Positions 8,812 through 17,383 of a stretch of 30,320 nt of DNA are shown piece by piece. The notes under the pieces are model-generated. The model did not search any database. It was not told where the DNA came from and saw only the letters and a program-made list of their open reading frames with translations. A program made the position numbers and the translations under genes. Position 1 is the stretch's first letter. Each line of letters begins with the position of its first letter. The DNA comes from an uncultured Lachnospiraceae bacterium (lineage in GTDB: Bacteria; Bacillota; Clostridia; Lachnospirales; Lachnospiraceae), in NCBI GenBank assembly GCA_910586005.1, contig CAJUHG010000014.1, positions 16,392-46,711 on the forward strand, read 5' to 3'.

Positions 8812-9478
8812 TTAAAGAGTAGTTTTTTGTTTTATTCTTTGAACTATTCCATGAATTGTCCCACTAAGATGAAATAATTCCTCACTATTTTGAAAATATT
8901 TTTCTAAAAATACTTTTGTTGCATTTTGTAAATAATGCTAGATATCTTCTATACTATTTTTTAGAAACATTTCTTTTGTTTTAGTATAATCTGTTTCATA
9001 AAATGTTTGTTCTGAGAAATGTTTTTCTGTTAACAAATATTCTATAAAAGCCGTAAAAACAATTTCACAAATATTTTCTATCATATCCTCATGAATAGGA
9101 TTGTATTTGGATAAAACTTTGAAACAAATTATGATTTTCATAATACACAAAATCAGGTAAGATTTTATGATATAAATCTAAGGATAGTTTTGCTTTTTTT
9201 CAACACAAGTTACACCTATATCATAGGCCTGTTGTGCGGAAAGTTTATTTGTTGAGACTAAAGAATTATGTTCTGATAATTCCATTTCCTTCTAAAGTTT
9301 GATATCCACGGTATCCTGCTCGAACCGCCTGAGAAAATAATTGAGGCAGGTTCCTTCTAAGTAGGATAAATCTCCAAAACATATAATTATTTTAAACAAT
9401 AAAATCAGAATCACAACATACATAAATAATTGTTAATTCATTTTGTTGTTGAAATAAAGTAAGCCAATTGTTTTCCAT
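8812..9478 (-). pseudogene. decayed gene, possibly DUF6179-like
   Basis: On the minus strand a GGGGGG site and ATG at 9478 open a frame (MENNWLTLFQQ...) that stops after 28 codons. Coding-like stretches continue in shifting frames: a piece with LPQLFSQAVRAGYRGYQTLE, then AQQAYDIGVTCVEKK, then LDLYHKILPDFVYYENHNL, then SKYNPIHED...NICEIVFTAFIEYLLTEKHF, and a tail to a TAA at 8812. At least three stops or frameshifts break it, and the total is shorter than a full protein. The order of pieces resembles the DUF6179 family as I remember it (LY-rich middle, a YNP motif, a C-terminal helical domain), but this is tentative. It starts 15 bp after the stop of the membrane-protein gene, so it was once the second gene of that operon. 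Confidence 0.6.
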
Positions 9479-9492
9479 CAATCTTCCCCCCC

Positions 9493-10485
9493 TTATTTTT
9501 TTAATAGAACTTTTAATCGGTTTTCTTCATTGAATCCTACAAGAATATCATGATTTGCTTCTGCAAGATAATCTATAATTCCATCAATATCAGACTTCAT
9601 ATTTTTAGGACAATGCACATGTAAATGTTTGTTTGCAATAATATGCAAAGTATAAGAAATACTGAAATGATACCATAAAATTTTGTGTAATGTAGAATGT
9701 TTGTAAATCCATACCATTTCTTGAATTGGGATAATAGCAGCTCCATAGTTAGCAAGCACAATAAAGTAATGTTCTGTAATAAACATATCTTCTGTGGCAA
9801 GCTGAGGCAAAGTATTAAGTTCTGTTTCCGCCTGTACAAGCAATTCTTTTGCTTTTCCAAATCGTCTTAACTGACGGCAAAACGGAGAAAGTACTGGAAA
9901 TCTAATATAAGTTATATTTAAAAGAATCCTAAATAAGGCATAAGCACCTGTAAAAAAATAGAGAAACATAAGTAATGCACTAAAATGGGGTTTAAAAGCT
10001 GGTTCACTGATAAAATAAGGATTGATACTATTGGAAATATCATTTACTGTCCAATTCAAATCTTTTGCCAAGTGTTCTAATAAAGTATGAAAAGCCTGAT
10101 TTCCTTTTAAGATTTTACCTCTAATATGAACTGATTCTATAACTGGTAAGCCCTCTTCACAAGTAGAAGGGGATAAAAGGATAAGGATACATTGTTGATT
10201 TTGTAAGGTGTAGTAGTAATAACCCATAGTTTGTCCTAGAAAGGTATTAGTATATCCTGTAAAATATAAATCTTTTAGAGTTGTTTCTATATAAGAAGAA
10301 GGATAATTTTTATAAGTGCTTAAATCCTCTGAACTAGAAAATACTTGTGGAAATAAAATATCATATAAAGGAAGGATTAACCACATAAGAGTGAGAACCA
10401 ATAGATAAAGAATAGGGGAAATCAGACGCCGCCGGTATACACTTTGAATGTGTCTGGAAATGTAATGATCATAATTTTTACTCAT
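9493..10485 (-). CDS. two-helix membrane protein, unknown function (DUF6709-like?)
   Basis: A 330-residue protein with two predicted membrane helices (about residues 22-45 and 168-192) separated by an extracytoplasmic domain of about 120 residues. The C-terminal cytoplasmic part (about 230-330) has a beta-rich pattern (HYFIVLANYGAAIIPIQEMVWIYK) reminiscent of PH-like domains of the YcxB or DUF6709 kind, followed by a final helix. I do not recognise the family with certainty. The ATG at 10485 follows AAGGAG at good spacing, and a strong minus-strand promoter lies 55-83 bp upstream. The second gene of this transcript is decayed. Confidence 0.7.
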   Translation of the reverse strand: MSKNYDHYISRHIQSVYRRRLISPILYLLVLTLMWLILPLYDILFPQVFSSSEDLSTYKNYPSSYIETTLKDLYFTGYTNTFLGQTMGYYYYTLQNQQCILILLSPSTCEEGLPVIESVHIRGKILKGNQAFHTLLEHLAKDLNWTVNDISNSINPYFISEPAFKPHFSALLMFLYFFTGAYALFRILLNITYIRFPVLSPFCRQLRRFGKAKELLVQAETELNTLPQLATEDMFITEHYFIVLANYGAAIIPIQEMVWIYKHSTLHKILWYHFSISYTLHIIANKHLHVHCPKNMKSDIDGIIDYLAEANHDILVGFNEENRLKVLLKK

Positions 10486-10539
10486 AAAGGCTCCTTGCTA
10501 GTGTACTTGATGTGAGCTGTTTGGCGATACAGTAAAAAT

Positions 10540-10568
10540 AGTATACGTTTTTTTGGAAAAATAATCAA
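10540..10568 (-). promoter_or_regulatory. sigma-A promoter for the membrane-protein gene
   Basis: Read on the minus strand, TTGATT (10563-10568) and TATACT (10540-10545) are 17 bp apart, close to consensus. Transcription would start near 10533, about 48 bases before the ATG at 10485. Confidence 0.65.
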
Positions 10569-10588
10569 GATAAAAAATATAAGATTTT

Positions 10589-10626
10589 TTGAAAATTGTA
10601 ACAGTTCCGTTATATCCTATCTGATA
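10589..10626 (+). promoter_or_regulatory. possible promoter with CCTATC palindrome before the methyltransferase
   Basis: TTGAAA at 10589-10594 is followed after 18 bp by a TATCCT hexamer (10613-10618). The hexamer overlaps CCTATC-T-GATAGG (about 10615-10627), a palindrome that could be an operator. The same half-site CCTATCTGATA occurs at the inverted repeat before pdxS. The promoter call is weak because the -10 box is poor. Confidence 0.3.
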
Positions 10627-10737
10627 GGCGAATCCTGCTTGCAAGAAAGAACAGAGAAGAATAAAATGTGTATGACAGAAATCTTGATTTTTATTAGCAA
10701 AGTTGGTAGTATTAATTGGAATATGGAGGTATATAGA

Positions 10738-11547
10738 ATGGAAGCATATACAGGATTTGCCCAAGTTTATGATTTATTTATGGATAATGTACCTTATCAG
10801 GAATGGAGTCAGTATATCATTCGTCTGCTACAAGAATATAAGATAGAAGAAGGGCTTGTATTAGAATTGGGGTGTGGTACAGGAAAAATGACAAGGCTTC
10901 TTTCTAAGGCAGGCTATGATATGATTGGTGTAGATAATTCAGAAGAAATGCTACAAATTGCAGAAGAAGCCTCTTGGAATTTTAAGGAAAAAGATGGACA
11001 ATCTACAAAAGATATTTTATATTTACTGCAAGATATGCGCGAATTTGAACTGTATGGAACAGTACGAGCAGTAATTAGTGTCTGTGATTCTATAAATTAT
11101 ATTTTAGAAGAAGAAGAATTATTGCAAGTTTTTCAACTAGTAAATAATTATTTAGATCCAGAAGGAATTTTTATTTTTGATATCAATACGATTTATAAAT
11201 ACAAGGAGATATTAGGAGAAAGAGTGATATGTGAGAATCGCGAAGAAGGCAGCTTTATTTGGGAAAACTATTATGATAAAAAGGAAAATATCAATCAATA
11301 TGATTTAACCATTTATGTACAAGAAAAAAATCATAAAATAGATGGAAAGAAATATTATCAAAGATATGAGGAGACACATTTTCAACGTGGATATGAGATA
11401 GAACAGATAAAGGAATTATTAGAACGAGCAGGTATGGAATTTTTAGCAGTCTTTGATGCTTGTTCTTATAAAGAGGTAGAAGAAAACAGTGAACGTGTGT
11501 ATATAATTGCAAGAGAACAGGGAAAAATTATAAAAAGGAAAGCCTAA
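10738..11547 (+). CDS. class I SAM-dependent methyltransferase
   Basis: A 269-residue Rossmann-fold methyltransferase. Motif I is VLELGCGTGKM (residues 41-51), followed by GVDNSEEML for the ribose-binding acidic position, and a DMREF...ISVCDSINY segment (motifs II-III) typical of small-molecule methylases. The C-terminal half carries a beta-rich insert (YDLTIYVQEK...) often seen in this Lachnospiraceae family. The ATG 10738 is preceded by TGGAGG at 8-base spacing; an in-frame ATG 99 bases upstream has no site. Its stop lies within the first copy of a tandem repeat that runs to the hslO gene. The substrate is not predictable. Confidence 0.88.
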   Translation: MEAYTGFAQVYDLFMDNVPYQEWSQYIIRLLQEYKIEEGLVLELGCGTGKMTRLLSKAGYDMIGVDNSEEMLQIAEEASWNFKEKDGQSTKDILYLLQDMREFELYGTVRAVISVCDSINYILEEEELLQVFQLVNNYLDPEGIFIFDINTIYKYKEILGERVICENREEGSFIWENYYDKKENINQYDLTIYVQEKNHKIDGKKYYQRYEETHFQRGYEIEQIKELLERAGMEFLAVFDACSYKEVEENSERVYIIAREQGKIIKRKA

Positions 11548-11647
11548 AAAATAACATAACAGGAAAAATAAAACCTAAGAAATAATATAAAAAAGGAAAA
11601 CCTAAAAAATAACACAACAGGAAGAAATAAAACCTAAGAAATACATA
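11533..11647. repeat. two-copy tandem repeat, about 57-58 bp
   Basis: An A-rich unit beginning AAAAAGGAAAGCCTAAAAAA occurs at about 11533-11590 and again at 11590-11647 with few changes. The first copy covers the last codons and stop of the methyltransferase gene, so the duplication added about 58 bp to the intergenic region before hslO. The unit includes AGGAAA-type purine tracts but no hairpin. Confidence 0.75.
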
Positions 11648-11671
11648 GAACAGAAAATTCAGGAGAAAAAT

Positions 11672-12538
11672 ATGAAAGATTATATTATAAGAGCAACTGC
11701 CGCAAATAATCAGATTCGTGCATTTGCTATAACTTCCAGAAATTTAGTGGAACAAGCAAGAGTGTATCATAATACAAGCCCTATTATTACTGCAGCTTTG
11801 GGAAGACTTTTAACAGGTGGAGCCATGATGGGCATTATGATGAAAGGAAAACAAGATGTATTGACTTTACAAATTAAATGTTCTGGTATGGCAAAAGGAA
11901 TGACAGTGACAGCAGACAGCAATGGAAATGTAAAAGGATATCCTCAAGTACCAGATGTAATGCTTCCACCCAATGCAAAAGGAAAATTGGATGTTGGTGG
12001 AGCTTTAGGAAATGGTATTTTAAGTGTGATAAAAGATATGGGATTAAAAGAACCATATGTGGGACAAGTAGCTTTGCAAACTTCTGAGATTGCAGAAGAT
12101 TTAACATACTATTTTGCCACTTCTGAGCAAGTACCTTCTGCAGTTGGGTTGGGAGTATTGATGAATAAAAATAATACAGTAAAGCAAGCAGGTGGATTTA
12201 TTCTTCAACTTATGCCTTTGATAGAAGAAGAAATTGTTTCAGCTTTAGAGAAAAAAATTGCAGAAGTAACATCTGTGACAGAACTTTTGGAGCAAGGAGT
12301 AATACCAGAGACTTTGTTAGAACAGGTATTAGGAGAATTTGGTGTAGAAATAACAGAGAAGATACCAGTACAATATCAATGTGATTGTTCTAGAGAACGT
12401 GTTACAAAAGCAATTATTAGCATTGGAGCAAAAGATATAAAAGAGATGATAGAGGAGCATAAGCCAATTGAGGTAAATTGTCAGTTCTGTGACAAACATT
12501 ATATTTTTACACCAGAAGATTTGAAGAAATTATTATGA
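11672..12538 (+). CDS. hslO: redox-regulated chaperone Hsp33
   Basis: A 288-residue holdase chaperone activated by oxidation. The N-terminal core (about residues 1-175) contains ATAANNQIRAFAITSRNLVEQAR, LGRLLTGGAMMG and the GNGILSVIKDMGLKEPY region. The zinc-binding redox switch is complete: Cys237 and Cys239 (CDC) and Cys270 and Cys273 (CQFC), the family's CxC...CxxC pattern. Length is normal. AGGAG precedes ATG 11672. The next gene, nadE, starts 37 bp downstream on the same strand, so the two may be cotranscribed. Confidence 0.96.
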   Translation: MKDYIIRATAANNQIRAFAITSRNLVEQARVYHNTSPIITAALGRLLTGGAMMGIMMKGKQDVLTLQIKCSGMAKGMTVTADSNGNVKGYPQVPDVMLPPNAKGKLDVGGALGNGILSVIKDMGLKEPYVGQVALQTSEIAEDLTYYFATSEQVPSAVGLGVLMNKNNTVKQAGGFILQLMPLIEEEIVSALEKKIAEVTSVTELLEQGVIPETLLEQVLGEFGVEITEKIPVQYQCDCSRERVTKAIISIGAKDIKEMIEEHKPIEVNCQFCDKHYIFTPEDLKKLL

Positions 12539-12575
12539 TAAATAAATTATTATAATGATTAGAAAGGAGTAACCC

Positions 12576-14495
12576 ATGAAAGATGGCTTTATAAAAGTAG
12601 CAGCAGTAACCCCAAAAATTAGGGTAGCTGACCCAATGTATAATAAACAAGTAATAATAGAAAAGATAGAAGAAGCAGAAAGACAAAGAGCAGTAATAGT
12701 AGTATTTCCAGAATTGTGTATTACAGGATATACTTGCGGAGATTTATTTTTGATGGAACCTCTACTAGAACAAGCCCAAAAGGCATTATTAGAAATTATG
12801 GCAGAAACCAATGGAAAAAATATGCTAATTTTTGTTGGATTGCCTTTGGCTTGGGAGGGCAGGTTATATAATGTGGCTGCTGTTTTAGGAAATGGTAGTA
12901 TCTTAGGATTTGTACCCAAAGTGTGTATCGCTAATTACAATGAATTTTATGAAGCACGTTATTTTACACCTGGAATGGAAGAAGCAATTGAGATTCTTTT
13001 GACAAATGGCAGAAAAGTTCCTATGGGAAGTCATTTACTGTTTTATCCTGATTGTATGCCAGATATGAAAATTGGAGTGGAAATTTGTGAAGATTTATGG
13101 GCGCCAAATCCACCCAGTATTTCTCATGCATTGGCAGGTGCGAATTTAATTGTAAATCTTTCTGCAAGTGATGAGATAACTGGAAAAGATCGTTATCGCA
13201 AAAATTTGGTAGAAGGACAGTCGGCAAGACTCCTTTGTGGATATATTTATGCCAGTGCGGGAGAAGGAGAATCTACCCAAGATGTGGTATACTCTGGACA
13301 TAATATGATTGCAGAAAATGGAATTTTGTTGGCAGAAGCAGAACGTTTTATAAATCAATCTATTTATGGAGAAATTGATATTCAAAAATTAAATGGACAG
13401 CGTAGAAGGATGTCAACCTTTGTTGGAAAAAAGAAGAATTATCAGGAAATTTCATTTCATTTGAAAAAAGAACTAACAGAACTTACTAGAACAATAGTTT
13501 CTTCTCCCTTTGTTCCTAGAGAATTGGGAGAACGTCAGAAACGGTGTGAAGAAATACTTTCCATCCAGTCTATGGGATTAAAAAAACGACTAGAGCATAC
13601 AGCTTGTACTCATGCAGTAATTGGGATTTCGGGTGGTTTGGATTCTACATTAGCATTATTGGTGACAGTACGTGCGTTTGATTTGCTGGGATATGACAGA
13701 AAAGGGATACATGCAGTTACTATGCCAGGTTTTGGCACTACAGACAGAACCTATGACAATGCAGTAAATCTTATTAGATGTCTAGGCGTGAATTTTAAAG
13801 AAGTAAATATTAAAGATGCAGTGAAGATACATTTTCGTGATATTAATCAGGAAGAAAGCAAACATGATGTAACTTATGAGAATGCACAAGCGAGAGAACG
13901 TACACAAATTTTAATGGATATAGCAAATAAGGAAAATGGAATGGTAATTGGTACAGGAGATATGTCAGAGCTTGCACTTGGATGGGCAACTTACAATGGA
14001 GATCATATGTCTATGTATGGGGTCAATGCTTCTGTACCAAAGACGTTAGTGCGCCATCTTGTTCAGTATTATGCAGATACTTGTAAGGACTATACACTAG
14101 AAAAAATTCTTCTGGATGTGTTAGATACTCCGGTAAGTCCAGAATTATTGCCTCCTGAGAATGGAAAAATTTCTCAAAAGACAGAGGATATTGTAGGACC
14201 TTATGAACTACATGATTTCTTTTTGTATCATATGCTTCGCTCAGGTTTTGGTCCCCAAAAGATATTCCGTTTGGCAGTATATGCTTTTAAGATAGAAGAA
14301 ACAGAAATTTTAAAATGGTTGAAGGTTTTTGTAAGAAGATTTTTCTCTCAACAATTTAAACGCTCTTGTCTACCAGATGGGCCAAAAGTAGGTACAGTTG
14401 CAATTTCACCTAGAGGAGATTTGCGCATGCCAAGTGATGCCAGTGGAGCGGTATGGATGGCACAGATAGAGGAATTAGAACAAAGATATCAATAA
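12576..14495 (+). CDS. nadE: glutamine-dependent NAD+ synthetase
   Basis: A 639-residue two-domain enzyme making NAD+ from deamido-NAD+, ATP and glutamine. The N-terminal nitrilase-type glutaminase has its triad Glu46 (FPELCITGY), Lys115 (VPKVCIANY) and Cys171 (GVEICEDLW). The C-terminal synthetase domain carries the ATP pyrophosphatase P-loop SGGLDS (352-357), GTGDMSELALGWATYNGDHM for nucleotide and substrate binding, and a C-terminal KVGTVAISPRGDLRMPSD stretch typical of the family. Length agrees with the long, glutamine-dependent form. GAAAGGAG lies before ATG 12576. Confidence 0.97.
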   Translation: MKDGFIKVAAVTPKIRVADPMYNKQVIIEKIEEAERQRAVIVVFPELCITGYTCGDLFLMEPLLEQAQKALLEIMAETNGKNMLIFVGLPLAWEGRLYNVAAVLGNGSILGFVPKVCIANYNEFYEARYFTPGMEEAIEILLTNGRKVPMGSHLLFYPDCMPDMKIGVEICEDLWAPNPPSISHALAGANLIVNLSASDEITGKDRYRKNLVEGQSARLLCGYIYASAGEGESTQDVVYSGHNMIAENGILLAEAERFINQSIYGEIDIQKLNGQRRRMSTFVGKKKNYQEISFHLKKELTELTRTIVSSPFVPRELGERQKRCEEILSIQSMGLKKRLEHTACTHAVIGISGGLDSTLALLVTVRAFDLLGYDRKGIHAVTMPGFGTTDRTYDNAVNLIRCLGVNFKEVNIKDAVKIHFRDINQEESKHDVTYENAQARERTQILMDIANKENGMVIGTGDMSELALGWATYNGDHMSMYGVNASVPKTLVRHLVQYYADTCKDYTLEKILLDVLDTPVSPELLPPENGKISQKTEDIVGPYELHDFFLYHMLRSGFGPQKIFRLAVYAFKIEETEILKWLKVFVRRFFSQQFKRSCLPDGPKVGTVAISPRGDLRMPSDASGAVWMAQIEELEQRYQ

Positions 14496-14585
14496 TTGTT
14501 TATAAATTTTTTATAGAATGTTTCTGCTTTGTTAATTGCAATTGTTGTTAGAAAGATTAGAATATATTCATAGAGAGAGGTTATT

Positions 14586-15500
14586 ATGTTTGGATATATT
14601 ATTGTCAACAAACCAGAAATGAAATTTAAGGAATTTGATTTTTATCAGTCCTATTATTGTGGACTTTGTAAGACCTTACAAGAACAGTATGGTAGAAGGG
14701 GACAGATAACGTTAAGTTATGACATGACATTTTTAATTCTTTTGCTTACTAGTTTGTATGAGCCAGAGACGATAGTAAGTAGTCAAAAATGCATGGCACA
14801 TCCTTTTGAAAAACATCCTGCAAGGATTAATCAATTTAGCAGATATGCTGCAGATATCAATTTATTATTATCTTATTATAAATGTCTAGATGATTGGATA
14901 GATGAACACAAGTTAAGTAGAAAAATTATGGCAACTTCCTTACAAAAAAAATATCAAAAGATAGTGAAGCAATATCCTGTCAAGGCTGAATTGATTCAAG
15001 AAAAAATGAAGCAAATTCATCAGTTTGAGCAAGAAGGTAGCAGGGATATGGATAAAGTGTCAGGATGTTTTGGAGAGATTATGGGAGAAATTTTTGTTTG
15101 GCGCAAAGATGAATGGGAAGTAGACTTGCGAAAGATGGGATTTTTCCTAGGAAAATTTATTTATCTTATGGATGCATATGAAGATATAGAAAAAGATGAA
15201 AAGACAGGGAATTATAATCTTTTTTTAGACCTTTTCAAACAGTCAGAGGAACAGAATAAGGTGCCTAAGGCGATAAGTCAGTTAGAGAAACAGGGTGAGA
15301 TCTCTCAAAGTGTATCAGAGTTTGGAACAGATGCTTTAGAAAAAAAGGCAGAAATGGTGTTGAGTATGATGATGGCAGAATGTTCTAGAGCTTTTGAACG
15401 TTTGCCTATTGTAGAAAATATAGAGATTTTGAGGAATATACTATATTCCGGGGTGTGGTGTCGGTATGAGCTTGTAAAGGAAAAGCGAGAAAGGAAATAA
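14586..15500 (+). CDS. DUF5685 family protein
   Basis: A 304-residue, mostly helical protein starting MFGYIIVNKPEMKFKEFD and carrying a YYCGLC pair (Cys25, Cys28) followed by a possible second Cys/His site (KCMAHPFEKHPARI). The FGEIMGEIFVW and LGKFIYLMDAYEDIEKD segments look like the DxxxD-type helices of isoprenoid-synthase-like or all-helical metal proteins. I recognise the opening as DUF5685, common in Lachnospiraceae, often beside a J-domain gene as here. Function is unknown; a metal- or lipid-related role is conjecture. GAGAGAGG precedes the start. Its stop is followed within 4 bases by the leader hairpin of the next gene. Confidence 0.82.
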   Translation: MFGYIIVNKPEMKFKEFDFYQSYYCGLCKTLQEQYGRRGQITLSYDMTFLILLLTSLYEPETIVSSQKCMAHPFEKHPARINQFSRYAADINLLLSYYKCLDDWIDEHKLSRKIMATSLQKKYQKIVKQYPVKAELIQEKMKQIHQFEQEGSRDMDKVSGCFGEIMGEIFVWRKDEWEVDLRKMGFFLGKFIYLMDAYEDIEKDEKTGNYNLFLDLFKQSEEQNKVPKAISQLEKQGEISQSVSEFGTDALEKKAEMVLSMMMAECSRAFERLPIVENIEILRNILYSGVWCRYELVKEKRERK

Positions 15501-15504
15501 GAGT

Positions 15505-15608
15505 GAAAGAATTTTTTAGTTCTTTCATTAACTACTTGTTTGTACTCATAGGGTATAAGATACTTACAGAGTATAATATGCTGAAAAACCCACAGAATGG
15601 AGGAAAAA
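15505..15608 (+). promoter_or_regulatory. leader element A (homologous to 26342-26427)
   Basis: A GAAAGAA/TTCTTTC hairpin (15505-15526) starts right after the upstream stop codon. It is followed by an ACTACTTGTTTGTA...CATAGGG stretch and ends in TGAAAAA...CAGAATGGAGGA, the ribosome binding site. The same order with about 80% identity occurs before the DUF4097 gene. Compared with that copy, this one has an extra segment of about 20 bases near 15560-15580. Confidence 0.65.
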
Positions 15609-16295
15609 ATGTATGATCCATATGCGGTGCTTGGATTAAATAGAAATGCTACTGATGAAGAAATTAAAAAAGCTTATCGTTCTTTAAGTAGAAAGTATCA
15701 TCCTGATGCAAATATGAACAATCCGAATAAAAAGCAGGCAGAAGAGAAGTTTAAGGAAATACAGCAAGCCTATCAGCAGATTATGTATGAAAAAGAGCAT
15801 GGAACTTCTAGTGGTTATGGACAGAATAGCTATGAAGGACAGGGAAAAGGTAGTTATTGGGATTTTGGAGATTTTTTTGGAGGGTTTTATAATCGTCAGG
15901 AACAGAACAGAGCTGGTCAAGATGAAGAAAGCACTTACAAGCAAGCAGCAACAAATTATATTAGAAGTGGTCATTATAAAGAGGCTTTACATGTATTGAA
16001 CAGTATAGGAAATCGAGATGCCCATTGGTATTATTTAAGCGCCATTGCCAATTCAGGGATAGGAAATAATGTTGCAGCTTTAGAAGCAGCACAAAAGGCA
16101 GCGGCTATGGATCCAAGCAATCAAGAATACCAGCAGTTATATACACAGCTTCAGAATGGGGGAAGCTGGTACTATGATAGGCGTCAAAGTTATGGAAGTC
16201 CAATTGTTTCAGGCGGGGATTTTTGTATGAAACTTTGTATTGCAAATATAGTTTGTAATCTTTGTTGTGGAGGAGTGCCTTATATTAGATATTAG
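15609..16295 (+). CDS. J-domain protein with TPR-like C-terminus
   Basis: A 228-residue DnaJ-class cochaperone. The J domain spans about residues 1-65 with the HPD motif at 31-33 that stimulates DnaK. A Gly/Tyr/Phe-rich linker follows (about 66-105), then a TPR-like helical repeat (YIRSGHYKEALHVLNSI ... NNVAALEAAQKAAAMDP). The tail is short and unusually Cys-rich (six Cys within the last 23 residues, ending NLCCGGVPYIRY), which might bind metal or be membrane-facing. There is no DnaJ zinc-finger domain, so it is not DnaJ itself. The ATG at 15609 has GGAGG in front; the in-frame ATG at 15597 overlaps that site. Confidence 0.85.
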   Translation: MYDPYAVLGLNRNATDEEIKKAYRSLSRKYHPDANMNNPNKKQAEEKFKEIQQAYQQIMYEKEHGTSSGYGQNSYEGQGKGSYWDFGDFFGGFYNRQEQNRAGQDEESTYKQAATNYIRSGHYKEALHVLNSIGNRDAHWYYLSAIANSGIGNNVAALEAAQKAAAMDPSNQEYQQLYTQLQNGGSWYYDRRQSYGSPIVSGGDFCMKLCIANIVCNLCCGGVPYIRY

Positions 16296-16297
16296 TT

Positions 16298-16319
16298 CAA
16301 GAACGCTTTAGCGTTCTTG
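16298..16319. terminator. 10-bp palindrome after the J-domain gene, likely terminator
   Basis: CAAGAACGCT-TT-AGCGTTCTTG is a perfect hairpin starting 3 bases after the stop. It lacks a following T-run; instead a G+C-rich stretch and a second hairpin GTCAG/CTGAC (16333-16347) follow. It may stop transcription weakly or be part of an extragenic repeat. Confidence 0.5.
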
Positions 16320-16420
16320 TAGCGGCGCGTGGGTCAGCTTTACTGACAACAACTGTTACTATACATGGCTGAACTGTTATACTAAGAGATGTAATTGCGA
16401 AACAGGAAAAGGTGAAGAAA

Positions 16421-16930
16421 ATGGATTATATGGTGGTGTATTCTAGCAAAACAGGAAATACAAAAAAAATAGCCACTGAAATTTTCAGTGCACTTCCAGG
16501 GATGTCTAAAGATATGCAGAGTATGGAGGAATATAGGGGGAAAGATGCTGATATTTTTTTTATTGGATTTTGGGTAAATCGTGGGACTTGTGATATGTCT
16601 GTGATAGATATGATTTCAGAGCTGCGTGGGAAGAAGATTGCTTTGTTTGGCACCTGTGGGATGGGAAGAGATGCAGCATATTTTAAGACGATCGAGCAGA
16701 AAGTAAATGTATGGATTCCAGATGATTGTGAATATTTAGGAACTTTTCTATGTCAAGGAAAAATGCCAATGCAGGTGCGAGAGAAATATGAGATTCCAAT
16801 GGAAGATGCCAGACAAGAAATTTGGAGAAAAAAAATGCTGCAAAATTTTGATGAAGCCCTGTTTCATCCCAATGAGGAAGATTTGGTAAACGTAAGGAAG
16901 TTTGTGGAGAAGATAGTGGGGCGGGGATAA
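16421..16930 (+). CDS. flavodoxin-family protein (BilS-like?)
   Basis: A 169-residue flavodoxin-fold protein that should bind FMN. The phosphate-binding loop is SSKTGNT (residues 8-14), followed by ADIFFIGFWVNRGTCD for the second loop and KKIALFGTCGMG for the third. The tail (about 110-165) is an extra helical region with a QGKMP...EKYE pattern. Sequence style resembles the BilS-type flavodoxins described near bilirubin reductase, but no bilR-like gene is next to it, so the name is tentative. AAAGGTG precedes ATG 16421, favoured over GTG 16412 which lies inside that site. Probably a stand-alone electron carrier. Confidence 0.8.
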   Translation: MDYMVVYSSKTGNTKKIATEIFSALPGMSKDMQSMEEYRGKDADIFFIGFWVNRGTCDMSVIDMISELRGKKIALFGTCGMGRDAAYFKTIEQKVNVWIPDDCEYLGTFLCQGKMPMQVREKYEIPMEDARQEIWRKKMLQNFDEALFHPNEEDLVNVRKFVEKIVGRG

Positions 16931-17383
16931 CACCAGATATGGAATAAAATATCCTATAAACTGACGATGTTCCTTAGTGTTCGCGGGAATAAAATGGGTA
17001 AATTTATATCAACTATTCTATACTCTACTTAATCAAATAAAGGTTTGATAAAGGAATAAATTTCTAAAAATTCTTGATAAATCCCTAAAAGAAGGTTATA
17101 AAAAAGCGACAAAGAAGAAAACAATAAGTAATCCAAAGGCAAGTTAGTTTTATGGATATAGAATAAATTTTATATCAAGAAGTGTATATTTTGAACGTTT
17201 ATCAGATATACACTTCTTTCTATTTATGACAAAAGAAAATACGCTTTGCATGTTTTCTATTGTTGAAAAAATATTAATATGTTCATATAGACCAGAGGAT
17301 ATATTTATATATGGCTAAATAGTTATAATCACCAATAATATAATAATCCCAATGATGGTTGACAGAAGTAACACATATATGTT
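16931..17383. other. gene-free region with one hairpin and a coding-like relic
   Basis: No intact gene is visible here. At about 17060-17155 there is a coding-like run on the plus strand (FLKILDKSLKEGYKKATKKK...) closed by a TAG but preceded by stops, so it may be the tail of a lost gene. A strong hairpin lies at 17177-17218. The rest is A+T-rich sequence without a recognised signal. Confidence 0.4.
17177..17218. terminator. 13-bp hairpin, probable terminator
   Basis: AAGAAGTGTATAT (17177-17189) pairs exactly with 17206-17218 around a 16-base loop. TCTATTT follows, a weak T-tract. It stands about 250 bp after the flavodoxin gene and before the BlaI/BlaR1 relics. Confidence 0.5.

Noticed and set aside
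12533..12919. 128-codon minus-strand frame
   Set aside because: Lies wholly over the start of nadE, which has the full catalytic triad; no ribosome site of its own.
15684..15974. 96-codon minus-strand hydrophobic frame
   Set aside because: Shadow of the J-domain gene; hydrophobic look comes from antisense of Lys/Glu-rich codons.
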